In this document: positions 36,437 through 49,000 of the stretch, one piece after another
Numbering within the stretch: the first letter of the stretch is position 1
Layout of the letters: each line of letters starts with the position of its first letter
From: Branchiostoma floridae
Lineage: Eukaryota > Chordata > Leptocardii > Amphioxiformes > Branchiostomatidae
Direction of reading: 5' to 3'
Assembly: GCF_000003815.2 (NCBI RefSeq)
Contig: NC_049991.1
Location: forward strand, 11,291,001 to 11,355,000
DNA length: 64,000 nucleotides
Position numbers and translations under genes: made by a program
The notes under the pieces: model-generated
Seen by the model: the letters and a program-made list of their open reading frames with translations, nothing else
Told to the model about the DNA's origin: nothing
The model's database searches: none

Positions 36437-36827
36437 CTGCACTGTCCCATCTGCAAAGACAGTATTGAAGATGAATATCATTTCCTGATGATATGCCCTT
36501 ATTACAATGAAGAAAGGAAAAAGTTATTGACAATGTATAACAACGGAACAACATTACCTAAAACAAGCAGAGAAATATTTGATGTACTTCTATCATGTCC
36601 TGACTCCATATCTGTGCACCTAGGCCAATTTATATATAATGCTATGCAAAAGAGAAGTAGTGCTTTAACAATGTGAAATACACTATGCCGTGGCCATATA
36701 TTATTCATATATCTTGCTAGACTAGTATACTGATGTAAGTAGTTTGTAGTTGTTAGTTACACGTAATTTGCCATACATTGTACCTGTTGCAATCGTTGTG
36801 CAATAAACTTGACTTGACTTGACTTGA
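36437..36827 (+). mobile_element. 3' tail of a LINE-type (non-LTR) retroelement, 5'-truncated
   Basis: A short reading frame holds the zinc-finger-like tail seen after reverse transcriptase in several LINE groups: LHCPICKDSIEDEYHFLMIC, then PYYNEERKKLL. It is open to a stop at about 36674-36676. The element ends in AATAAACTTGACTTGACTTG, a short tandem 3' terminus of the CR1/L2/RTE kind. No reverse transcriptase or endonuclease region is present, so it is a 5'-truncated dead copy. Clade assignment is uncertain. Confidence 0.65.
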
Positions 36828-39812
36828 CGTTACAAGAAAAAAGTGCATTAACTTATTTCCGCCTCTTGATACGGTTCTAACAGTTCAGATGAGGTATGCA
36901 ACTATTTGCAGAGACGATTAGTAGCTTCATTTGCATAATGCCTGTCATGACGAGTTCACTTCTCCGCGATCAAGTATTGTATTGAACTCTCAAGGTTAAC
37001 TACTGTATTGAACTCTCAAGGTATTATTGTATTAATGTCCATCGGGTGACAAGATTTCCTCCCGACTTGACATATCCAAGCAGACGAATGTTACTAGTAC
37101 TTGATCTATCAAAAAATGAACTACGATTGCGACCACACAAGTCTTTGGCCTTGCTTTCTCAAAATAGCGAAGGTCCATTAATTGCTTCACGCGCGGCCTG
37201 TCCTTGCGTACATTCCCTTGTCCAATTTGTTTGAAAAGGTCGCGCACGACTTGCGGACAAGTTCACGGCCTGTCGAGTCCACCGAGCCGTGATGGCTCAA
37301 TGTCACCCGAGCAGAGTGACGTGAAAGGATGTGGAATGTGTCATGGCTAATATTTGCGGTGGGTATTGTGGCGTCGTGGTTACCGCCTGTAAATGATGAA
37401 TAAGCATTCTACTGGGTGGGCCCGAAAAGTACGTGTCAGTGGGCGACAAGACAGGATTCCCTCCCGATGTTGATAATATGTTTTGACTTTTATTTTCTGA
37501 CAATGAAAAGCTGGCATTTATATAAAGTGAAGCAATCACGTATGTGATTTGAAAAACAAATAAAAAAATCGAAGACTCAAAATGCGACCGCCTTGTTGAC
37601 AACCTGCGAACTCAGCTCGATAACGTTTTTCCTGGAAACCCCAGGCGAGAAATAGATTCGATTTTGGATGGCAGCAATCACATGATGGCAACAACCTGTT
37701 GATAAGTAGTGCGGACTATGTTCCTGATATGCTGAATGATGCGGAAAGATGCAGACGTTAATAACTTTCTCTGGAAATGTATACAATACCGCGGGGCACA
37801 TTGGTCGACATGTTTCCTTTCTGTTGTATGTCGTGACTCGTGTGGTATGCTCCACACCTGTAGCGTATTTTTTTCAGACGTCATCATGGAGTGAGTCGGT
37901 CAGGAAAATCTTTAGTCATGTACGTTGTAGTTGTCTCTTATTTGCATATTTTGGACTAGTCTCTCATAATGACGGGTTCGAACGTTTAGGCATAACGGGG
38001 GCAAATAACTTTAATACGATTGTCTGTTTTTCCTAGGCTGCGCACTCAAGGGATGTGTATCGCAGAGGGACTATACCCAAGTACAAGTGAGTTAGGTTAG
38101 GCATGGGGTCACCGGTTCAGACGGCCACGCCTGGCTTCCACTTTAGCTCACTCAGAACACATTTGCAACTGCACGGCAGCCAGGCGTGCCACAGTTGCGT
38201 GCGATGTGTTTGCCTCAGCGCCACATCAGTCAGATTCAGCATGATTTCCGCCGTCGGAAAGGACCAAAAGACCATGGCTTTGAGCGCGAGTCTGCGCGAC
38301 AATGGGTGCCCAGTGGCGGAACTTGGCGAACTTCAGTTGCCTGAGCGCTTGTGGTTTTAAAAGCTTTGACGTGGCTGGTTGCCCGGGGATTTCTTCTATC
38401 CGGGTCTACAACAAAAGAAGCGACTGGGAGACTTTTATATTGCTTTTTATCATTGTGGACATTTATTCATTCGACTTGAACGTGGCTTTAGTGGGTCGTT
38501 AAAACTCAAGAATAAATATGGAGAACAAGCAGGATGATAATGTCAATAGAATGACTGCGTTGTGAGTTTTGTGCACGTTTCATTAATTGTTGAGCCTTAT
38601 CAGAAGTTTTCAGGATCAGAGTCATGTTGAAATATTGCTCATAGTGTTACGTGGTGTAAGATTTGTAATCTTTAAGGGCACGGTTCGTTGTACTGTCGAC
38701 GGACTTCGGTCTACATGAATGTTGAGGCAACACGCACTCCGTGTGTTTGATCACTTCTGACTGTTATGACGGTAAATACGGCATGCGGGGTTAATCTAAC
38801 ATGGGGCAACTATTAGGGTCTCCCAAAAATTGATCAATCAACAGATCGGATAGCGTTGGCCCGCCCATGTTGTCATCCAGGTAAATCTCTGGAAGGTTGG
38901 CGTTATAGCGAGGCGGGGCGGCTAGTCAATCTCAATTTGTGTCAGGTACACATCTACTTGGGCGGTTTCCAGCGAACCTCGGCATCCCTTTTGAACGGTT
39001 CTTGTCTGATATCGATCGTGGATGCGGATGTAGACAGCAACGTCAATGGGGGTCTTTGACTCCAGCGCGTGTTTCAGCAGGTGAAAAAACTTTGGCGTGA
39101 AAACTAGCCTCTCTAGCCGGCAGCAAACACGGCGCTAACGAGTCCCTACCAAGATTAACCTTTACCACAACTCGTGTTGTTTTTGTACGCATGAAAAAAG
39201 AGGTGACGTGAAAGCAGAGCTGGACAACCGTTTCTAAGGTGTAACTCACTAAAGAGTCGTTATGACTGCGCAGGCCAACACCAACACGAATCAATAGGGA
39301 CACGTCCCAGGGCCCGGGCCTTTTGTCCGCCGGTCACGTGAAAAGCCAACTTGCGCTGTTGAATAGTAAGTTGACACGGTGAAAGCGAACCCCAGATCTC
39401 CATATCGCACGGGAAGGCGCAGCGGCGATCCACAGGGACACAACTCCCGGCACGACAACTCTGCTTTATGTATCCATGTAGGTAACGGGAGGGTGAGTGT
39501 GGCTTGTTTGTGGGGAGGGGTGTACTAAGAACCGGATTTTTCGCGAGAAGGCCAGCTGTGCCGGAATCCTTGTGTGTTTTTGTAGGTTCTTTCGGCGGTG
39601 CCGCGGAGTCAGTCGACCGTTTTGACGCTGTTTTGTTGTGTTGCCCCGTGTACTGTAGGCCAAAGAGATGAGGTTGCGGTGCGGACGGGACGAGTTTGCG
39701 GGGACAATCGGTTGAGATCATGACTCCCCATGGTGCTCGGTGTCGCCGCCCACGGCAAGATCTGGCCAGAGTGCTCGGTACACAAGATGAGCTGCTAGCG
39801 TACGTCTGAAGT
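36828..39812. other. Upstream region and probable 5' leader of PKD1
   Basis: No coding gene supported. TGTATTGAACTCTCAAGGT occurs twice in tandem (about 36974-37021). A segment at about 38038-38090 is bounded by TTTTTCCTAG and GTGAGT and could be a non-coding exon. GC content rises from about 39.3 kb toward the ATG at 39813, consistent with a promoter/leader. An in-frame TGA at 39807-39809 closes the frame upstream of the start. Confidence 0.45.
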
Positions 39813-40099
39813 ATGCAACCCGATGTCCTGGTCACCGGGAAACATGGCGTCCTCCGGCCCAGGCTCTACTGGATCTACCTGCTATGTGGATTACTGGCGT
39901 GCGTCGGGCCCTGGCCCGCCCTCGGACACACCACCGAGGCTCCCACCACCGAGGGTCCGACGAAGACGAACTGTGAGACCCCTTGTCCCGACAAGTGCCT
40001 CTGCTCTGCCGTCCCGAAGGCGTGCACTGTCGACTGTACGGGACAGGGGCTCCGTCAAGTGCCAAGCCCTACGGGTCTACCGATCCCGACAAAGAAACT
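39813..40099 (+). CDS. PKD1: PKD1 exon 1: signal peptide and LRRNT
   Basis: ATG 39813 is preceded two codons earlier by an in-frame TGA, which supports this start. A signal peptide is visible with hydrophobic core LYWIYLLCGLLACVG and likely cleavage after PALG. A Thr-rich stretch (TTEAPTTEGPTK) follows, then the Cys-rich LRR N-terminal cap CETPCPDKCLCSAVPKAC ... VDCTGQGL. The exon ends in phase 2 at ACT before GTAAGT, the same phase as every LRR exon that follows. Confidence 0.9.
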
Positions 40100-43000
40100 G
40101 TAAGTACGACGTTGTTTACGAGTATTTCTGATAACTTACCAAACATATGCCGGAGTTATATCTACTGTGATTTACCCTGTCTATATTTTAATCAGTGTAT
40201 ATTTTGGATAAAGACGCTAAATTGCCATGGGAGGGGTGTAGTCACTACCGGGCGCTCAGAAGTGGCTCAAGTCAAACCGCTACAAGTCAGGCATGTTTCC
40301 GCCTCTTTCAGCTGATGAAGGGATTCTGTTGACTGCTTGCTGCTTCCTTCTCTGACTCACACATTTCTCAAGACATTTCACTCTTTCAATTTCATTTACA
40401 TTTCTTTAAAGTAAATATACATAATGATAGTCACCTCGTCTTCACGGCACATATCCATAACAAATCGGGTTTTAATAACAACGCACAAACTACGCAGTGT
40501 CGCATTCACCAAAAAGTTCCCGAAACTGGCGAAAGGAAGGAGCGTACTGGATAAGATCACGCCTTGTTGTTTGTGGTAATAAACAGCTGTGAATGAGATT
40601 AGAGCAGATTAGTATTATTTACCCTTTCAATCAGTGGGGGCAGTCCCTCAAACGATTATTAAGTAGTTGAGATTTCTGTCACCCCAGTGCGAGTTTTCTC
40701 ACGCACGCAACGCGTTACCTGATACAGTTCACCTCCTGCCCAGTGTACCACTGCGTAACACGCGCTAATGCCACACTTCCTCTCCTAAACTGACTTTAAA
40801 AAGTTTTTCCCTTCTTCTCAGTGTGCCTATAGTTTACTCCAGGGATTTGGATGTGTTTTAATAGCTGAGTGGCGTTGTTATGTACTTGAGGGATAATCTG
40901 GTATTCCTTGGTTCCCACCATACCTAGCTACCGTTCTGTGCACAACTGTGACTTTCCAATCTATCATTCTGGTACTTAATGTCGGCAGGAGTAATGTTAC
41001 AACTGACAGCCTGAGAGAGAAATATCACAAGGGAGTCAAAAGTTAAACTCCCAGCTTGGGACAAATTGGGGGCAGCTTAATTTGCTCCCCTGGGAGTTTT
41101 TGAAGCATGTGTATTGGAGGCTATCTGAATGTTTGGAAATAGGCTGATGTATTTCCACCACTGTGTGTAATATTCAAAGCTTGTTCATGGAAAGCAAGTT
41201 TTCTCAATTGTTTATAATTTCTACCCTGTAGCTGTTTTGTTATTGATGATTTCTTTGGCTTTTTATCTTTCACTGAATTGAAATTGGCACAACAAAGTAA
41301 CGTTGATGATGATGACTGAACCTGGTAAAAGATATCAAACTCAAACATTTTAGTACTTTCCATGTATTCACAAGAACTGATAACCCATTTATGTTGCCTG
41401 TATTTCCAGTGCCAATTCGGTAAAACTGCACACCAAATTCCACATTACTATTGATTTTCGAGATATTGTAGCAATTACGCAGTTACAAATATTTCTAGAC
41501 TGTCCAACAACATGACATGGCGTTCTTTTCACTCCAATACCTGATTGTTATTGTGTGTTTTGATTTTGTGAGATACTTTCATGCTAGCTAATGACATGTG
41601 TGAGTGAAAAAATTGATCACATGTAACATTAGTATGTAATACTGCTGTGCATTGATATTTCACTGCTTCATACATGCCCTGTCTGAAACTATCATATCTG
41701 ACATAACTGTATTAAGTACAAACTTTAAAGTCAGCCCAAATTTAACATCAAATTAACCAGTCATCGGGAACATGGTGACAGCTGCTTGAAAGGTGGTCAA
41801 TATCTGTCATTACAACGTCTAGTTTGAGTTTCTTCCTATTCATTTCTGATGTCTTAAAGTTGACTCAGACAAAACTTCCTACAATGTTGAGGAAACTTGA
41901 GTAAGTTAATACACCAAACATACCAGTCATAAGTCATTCTGTCAGCATGTGAGAGTTACCCGTAACTCAGACCAGTTTTCTCCTTGCTACAGTACTGATG
42001 AGTGCTGTAAGCATGCCCGGCACTGTACATTTGCCTTGACCCATCTCTCGCAATTGTGGCAGGTTGAAATGCTTTGCCAGAAATAGTTATGAAAACAAAA
42101 TCTGAAAAGCACAGATCTTTACACAGGCAGTATCCCATGGAAGGTGGTGCCATGTTTGTGTTCATGCCCCAAATGCACCAGTGGATGTTAGTGGTGTAAG
42201 CTGAAAGGCAGGTTCTGTAAAGGGGTGATACAATATGTTGTTTTTGGTATCAATATATTAATGATGGGGGAAGTGCGAAGCTGTGTACCTTTCCTGAAAT
42301 AGGTCACTGTTGTGCTTACTTAACCCTGGAGGCGTGCCAATTCTCACTGGGTCTTCTCAGTGGGGAAGTCTTGAGCAGACATACCTGCACTATAGTGACG
42401 CTGTGTCGTGTAATAGACAGTTGGACATTTTTCAGTTTTGATATCAGGATGATGTCACAGTGTTATAGCCGTGCACTGCCCATGGAAGGCTGCCTGCCAG
42501 AAATGTGCATAGCTAAGATGTGGTCAGTATGCTTGGAAGGGGAGGTATGCTGCCCAACAGCCACAAAGGGACCCTACACAGCCTTATCACACAAACACAA
42601 AGTTGTTGTCTGGCTTCCTACCTGGCGGCCAAACACAGGTGATAGCAGCACAAACAAGCCTCTCTCATCGTCTGTTTGGTCCTGAACTGTGGTGGAGCTG
42701 GAGTGCTGGGGGACTGGGCTGATGGGCATGTTTGTATGTCGTACATCATCCCTTGATTAAGTGTGATCAACTCTGCCTACCAGTGGCTTTTCTGGAGTAA
42801 ACTACCCCGAGAATGAAGCTGGATCATTTGTAAAAGAACAGGCAACTCTTTGCTACCTTGTATGATTTTATACTCGATGGACACATGTCGGGAAAAGAAA
42901 ACTTGAATGATAAGGCTGGATCGTTTTGACCCTTGATGATGGGTTAACCCTCTGGTATCTATAACATAATTAGCATGTAACTTAATTTGGGACAACTGAT

Positions 43001-46000
43001 GTGCACCCTACATGCCCTATTTAATGGAACTTTGCCCTGCCTCCATCTCAGATTAGGGTACTTGAAAGACAGGGAAACAGTCTATTGCCATGTCTGGCAT
43101 GTTTGAACAAACATAGGACAAACTTTATACCTTTTTGATACTCTTTACTTTGAACGATTGGGTGGCAATGTGAGTGTGACATCCCTGGTAGATACTGTAT
43201 CGCAAAGGGTTTCCAAAACACTGGTGGTGCCAACCCTGGCAATGCAATAGATAAGAAAGGCTGTCACACTCGCCCCTGAAAAACAACATTGTTGTTCACA
43301 ACTTTGGCCTTGCTGAAAGACAAGAAATTCCGCATCAAAAGCTTCGTTTGTCTAGGGCGTACCCTTCTATTGATTGCTGCACAAGTACCAGTAGTCAAAC
43401 ATGACATTTCACTTCCTTAAACAACCTGCTTGAGGTCCAAATTTCCGCGGTGCTTTGAGGGAAACAAAGTTCTCAAGTCCATCGGCAGCCTCTGCCCGGC
43501 GGATGCTTTTCAGGACCATTGTTCTATTCACTGGTGGTTAAAAAAGCATTGCCAGGTATGCTTACAATTATGTAGAATTGGCAAGGTGGGTTTTTGCCCT
43601 CCACTGGAAACTCCAGACGTAGTCCATTGTCTAGGCAGTGAAATACCAAACCTGGAAGGCTGTTAATTGTGCATCTCAGCCAATGGTGTGGCATTGTCCA
43701 TGGGTGTGGGAACGTAGTTGTCGATAAACCTCCACGTACAAAAGAATGCACTTCACAAAGGCATCACTCTCATAGTGCTGGGCTGTAGGACAGGTTGTGG
43801 AAAAGTTGCAGGTTTGTTTTGAAAGTGGAGGATTACTTGAGGTTGGAACAGTTTGCATTATACAACCCCCCTCGGTGTCGTGCCAAATTCGTTTTTCCTG
43901 GTTACCTTACATTGACCTGTCACATCACTCCACTGCTCGAGCACAAATGATCTACATCAGAAAGAGTTTCGGCATCATCAGTGATTGGCACGGACAAACT
44001 GTATTCTTAGCTACATGGGAAACTACAGCAAAGATGTCTGACTGAGAAAAGACTTATAGTCAAGGAAGTTGACTCACTATTCATGGTTGTGCCCCTGTAA
44101 GGATGGAGCCATTAAGGCTGACTTTGTGCTGCCAGCCTGCATGAAAAGAGGGTGTCTGTAAGGCCAGCCATTGTCCCTGCTGTAGGCAGGCAATTCAGTC
44201 AGGGTTGCTGGCTCAGTCTGTCCTTGATCACCTATTCTTCCAAAGAAAAGAGAACAAGCATGTTTAGATATTCCCTAGACGATGATTTGCATCTTCAAAA
44301 AAAGGATGGCACATTAATACTTATATAATGTGTTAACAACTGGTGTGTGTCATCTATCTTGGGTTCTGTCTCCTCCATCAAGCATTCATTATCATAAGAT
44401 AAAAGGTACACATCATTCCTGGACTGCCTTTAATTATTCACATTTTTCAAAGTCATATTTCCACATTCCTCTCGATTGATTCACACATTTCATTCTACAT
44501 CACACATGGCATTTCTGAATGCATTACAGATACTGCATAAGGGGTGTGAAAATGAGCTCCATATCCAACAATCCCAGTAAAAGCAGCAAAAGCAGCTGTC
44601 TTATTAGAAGTTAGCCATGCCGCTCCGAGCTTCCAATTTCTACTTCAGAAATGGTCTTGACAGTGTTTAACATTGTCATATGCTACTGAGCAAAATTCCT
44701 ATACATTCCCGTACATACCACCATGTTTGGTAGCCCATGCTAGTGTACAGGACACTGTAGGAAACAGGTGGTTTCATATGGAATCCTTTTGTCCAAGCCT
44801 CAAATCTCCATGACCCCGTTTGTTGCCTCTAGCTGACCCATTTTTTCCTTCCTTACAGCATCTTGTCGGAGAACAATGTGTCCACTATAGCAGAAGATGC
44901 CTTCAAGAGTCTACAAAATTTAGAGGAATTGTAAGTACCCACATTCTTCCAATTTCGACTTACTATGTGTTGTGTAATTATTTTGATCTTGTTAGGAAAA
45001 TAAGCTTATCAGTTCCATGACTGGACCAACAGGTTTTCTGTCCACAGTATATCATGCCTGGACAGGAACAGTAAATAACATAGCCATAGCATAGTGGAAT
45101 ATCATGTGAATTTTTACTGAATGTTGAAATGTATATCAAGGTAGACATGGATTACATTTAGTTAAAAGCATTTGTATAGGCAAGTTTAATAAAGCTTGTA
45201 TTGTAAATTCATTTTAGGCTGAGCAGTGGAATCCTTTTGGCTTTTTTCCACCACCTTTGCCTTCTTAAACAATTATTTGGTTTAATTTGTTGATACAAGC
45301 CCATGGACATCAGATTTGATGATGTTGAAGTGCAAAAAGTAGTTCTGTTTGTCTGGAAGGTAACACTGGGGGGGCTAGAATAATATTTGCTTGTGTGGAA
45401 TGATTGCTCAGATTGTTGTTTCTACTTAAGATCTCGTAACATAGTGATGCATGGTAGCTCATTCTTGTGTGTTATATTCAGCTGACTTTGTACTTTTTCT
45501 TTCCTTACAGAATTATGGATAGGAATAATATAAGCAGTCTTCCCAACAGAGTATTTAATAATTTATCAAGTCTCAAGATTTTGTGAGTACCTTTCTTTAC
45601 TTTTACTTTTATTTCCCTCATATACTTCAACAATGCATTCATAGTCATCTTCTGTAATTTATGGATTATGTGTCCTCAGTAGCATATGATTTACAGAAAA
45701 AGACAATTGTTTTAAGGCCAGCATTTAAAGTAGTTAGAGAAACATTTCTAAAATTTTTGTCATCTCTGCTGTATCCGAAAACAGGCCATATACTTTTAAC
45801 AGTAGCAGTAGGCTTTCACATTATCTTTATCATTGCCATTTGTGAAGCATTTTATTGATGAAATCATAGGAAATCTACAAATTTGCTTCATACAATCAGT
45901 TATATTTCTTTGGTTTTCTTCCACCAGTCTAACTTGTATCTGAAAAACAAAAGAGCCAAAAAAACTAATGGCTGTGAAAAGCACGTCTGTCCCTTGGGGC

Positions 46001-49000
46001 AGTAAATCTTGACAACTTTGATATGCGTTCACAGTGAATTAACTAATCATAGGGCAAGCACACAATTATCTTACAGTAGATTAGCTTCATTTCACATGTT
46101 TCTGCACTTTGTATGACCTTCCCAAATGTCTAGCACTACAAACGTGTATAATTAGATATGTAAAATGCCGGTTTGGGTGGAATTTTTATTACATGTGTTC
46201 AGCCTGTAAGCAATTAGCTAATCTTGATTTATGTTGAGGAATGGGGAGCAATTACTTGGATATCGGACATTGACCTAGGCCACAGCAAAACTGCCCACTT
46301 GCTCTGTAAGGGGCTTGGTATACAGGGATAGTTATAGATTAGCATTTTCCTAAGCGCTAAGAGTTGTGACAGGAGTGCAGCACGGTATCTGATAGGAGAC
46401 CAAGCAGGTCACTAGGAGTAAGAGTGATATTTTGCCTCCAGGAAACAGGGAGGTTTTCTTTCCCATGGCTGACTGGATACAAGGTTAATGTTGCTTGGGC
46501 ACACTCCTGATTCTCAATTTGCATGACTTCTGGATGACTGGTCTGGTATGCCAACCCTGTGTACAGCAGGGTGGCTGCTCAATACTCTCTGCTTAGCAGT
46601 TAGTAACCTTCATCATGTAGTACAGGGGTGTTTAAAACCCTTTAAAAGATTGATTCAAGGGATTCTGTGTGTCAAAGAGTACCTTTTGGAACTTTGGCAG
46701 AGGAACTCAAGCACAAAAAAAGAAAAAGAAAACTTAGATGGAAAGTCATTAGGCACCTGGGTGCTTTCGACAGTACATATTAAACTGTTGGACGTGTATC
46801 TCAAAACTTAGCTATTTCTTATGTGGAGACCTTACTTCTCATTGAAATGTGGGAACGTTATGCTGTTTGGTTGGTAAACGTCAATACCGAGGCAGAGAGA
46901 TCGGTTCTGGGTTGTGGGTACAATCAATACATTCCATCTCACGCCTTGTTCTCTGGGAACTGTCCCCAAAGGCTTTGTTTCCAACACAAAACCTGGCTAT
47001 TGTCACCCCGATTTACACCTGTGTCGGGTCCTAGTCAATATAGTGGGAAAGGCTTTATGTTTGCAGAAAACAAATCTACAAACTGATTGTTGAGGGATGA
47101 AACGGCATGTAAGAGAATTTCTGGGGTTGGTCCAGTCAGGCAAGCAACCTTTGTTCATGTCCACCTGGTATCCGGTTGATAAAGTCAAAGGCTTTGAGGG
47201 GGGCAGAATTGCGGAGATCCTGTCACTTGTAGGTTAGATAGAAAGACAGAAAGAATGTTTGGCAGGGGTCCATCTGAAGAGGACCAGACACTTATTTGAA
47301 ATGGGAATATAATGAGCCAGAAGTTTCATTGCAAATATCACAATGCCTTGTTACATGGAAAAGTTTAGGAAAAGTTTCAAAATCAATTTTGGTGACAATG
47401 TGGCCGTTAAGCGTATGCCTTGCTTGCACTGAATTTGTCTATGTGTGAGATGCTCGTTCTTATAAAGTTTGTAATCTGAATGTGTGTGTTTTGGAAACTT
47501 TTGTCACACAGCACCCACACAACATGACAAAATGTTTGCTCAGGTCAATAAGAAAAAAAGACAGGGGTCAGAGATCTCCAGGATTTTACTTAGTGACTTA
47601 AGAATCTTAAAGAACATGTTCAAGTTTTTCCTCCCCAGAAACCTCAACAGAAATGACTCTGCCATATACTGAGTGACGCTAACTGATTTTGTCCTTTTTC
47701 AGGAATTTGACGTACAATTGTCTAGAGTCATTAGAAGTAAATAGTTTTGAAGGATTGACGTCCCTAGAAGAATTGTAAGTACCTGCCTTTTGTGCCAGCC
47801 ATGCTAACAGTTTCTCCTCCAACAATGGGGGCCCTGGTAGGGGGCATTTGTTCTGCATGTACAGTACAAAACAAAACTGGGTGGAGGCCCGTGCACTTAG
47901 CTGTATTTACCTGTTCCACCTAATTTCAAACATTGAATCAGAAGGAAGCAAGTTGTTATCAACACATAGTAGGTCAAGGAAAGGGCACACAGTTTGAATT
48001 CAAGAAGTATGAAAGATATATCCAAACTCAAGGATAAGCCATGATGTGCAAGATTATCATTTGAATGTACATGTTCTATGTATCAGGCATATACTAGTAT
48101 TGATCTGATAGTATTCAAGGTGGTTGACTAGCTGTTGCACATTTGAGAGACAGATTCTATTGTGTGAAAGAAATTAAAGTATTCCAAACTGTTTTTGTAA
48201 GCATTTGGATGTGTGCCGTGCTGTTAACAGAGTTAATTAAATGTGGCTGCTGCAGGTTTTTGTGCCTCTTGTAGTATTTGCACGGCAACATAAAGCTTTG
48301 CAAGGCTGTTAATCATCGACTCCCAAGGACAGGACCAAATCTCCTCAAGCACCACTTATGTCTGGCTTTGCCAAATTTTCGTGTTGCGTTTTATCTTTGC
48401 CAGTTGGCACAAGGGTAGACCATGATGTGGTCTTACACCAACGATTCTTTATCCATAGTCAGACAGTTGATCATTCACTTCTTCAGTATCTGGCTTCTAC
48501 TGCACAAATTGACATGTGGACTTGTTTGATCACCTGTTACATGAGAAGATGTCCTGTCTACAACTAGTTTGCTTGAATTTGTTTTCTGGAGTGTTTGACT
48601 TTATATCTGACAAGCTACCCTTTTCTCCTCCCTTATCAGGCTGCTTCAGGGTAATAAGTTGAATAGTGTTCCTGATGACTTGTTTGCTGATTCAAGTGCC
48701 ATCGCTGTGTTGTAAGTCTAAAAATAGTCACTTTTGTTGATTCATATGCATTGAAGTATTTGTATGTGTGTCTGAACAAAGAAAAAGTGTTTCTGTACAG
48801 CGCTTTATTTTTTACCATTTTTTGCCATAAATCAAAAGAATACAACAATATGATTTGTCAGGTTAAGCCATCTGAGACAAAACCACACCATTCATTGCAT
48901 TAAGTTTGTTGAACTTTTTATCTTCAATTTTAATCTGATTATGTCACTGGCATTTCTTTTGAAGAGATTTTGAACGGAAGTCTTAATGGTACTTGTTCCT

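Noticed and set aside
39260-39835. 191-codon minus-strand frame opposite the PKD1 leader
   Set aside because: Lies in GC-rich promoter/leader sequence and has no domain.
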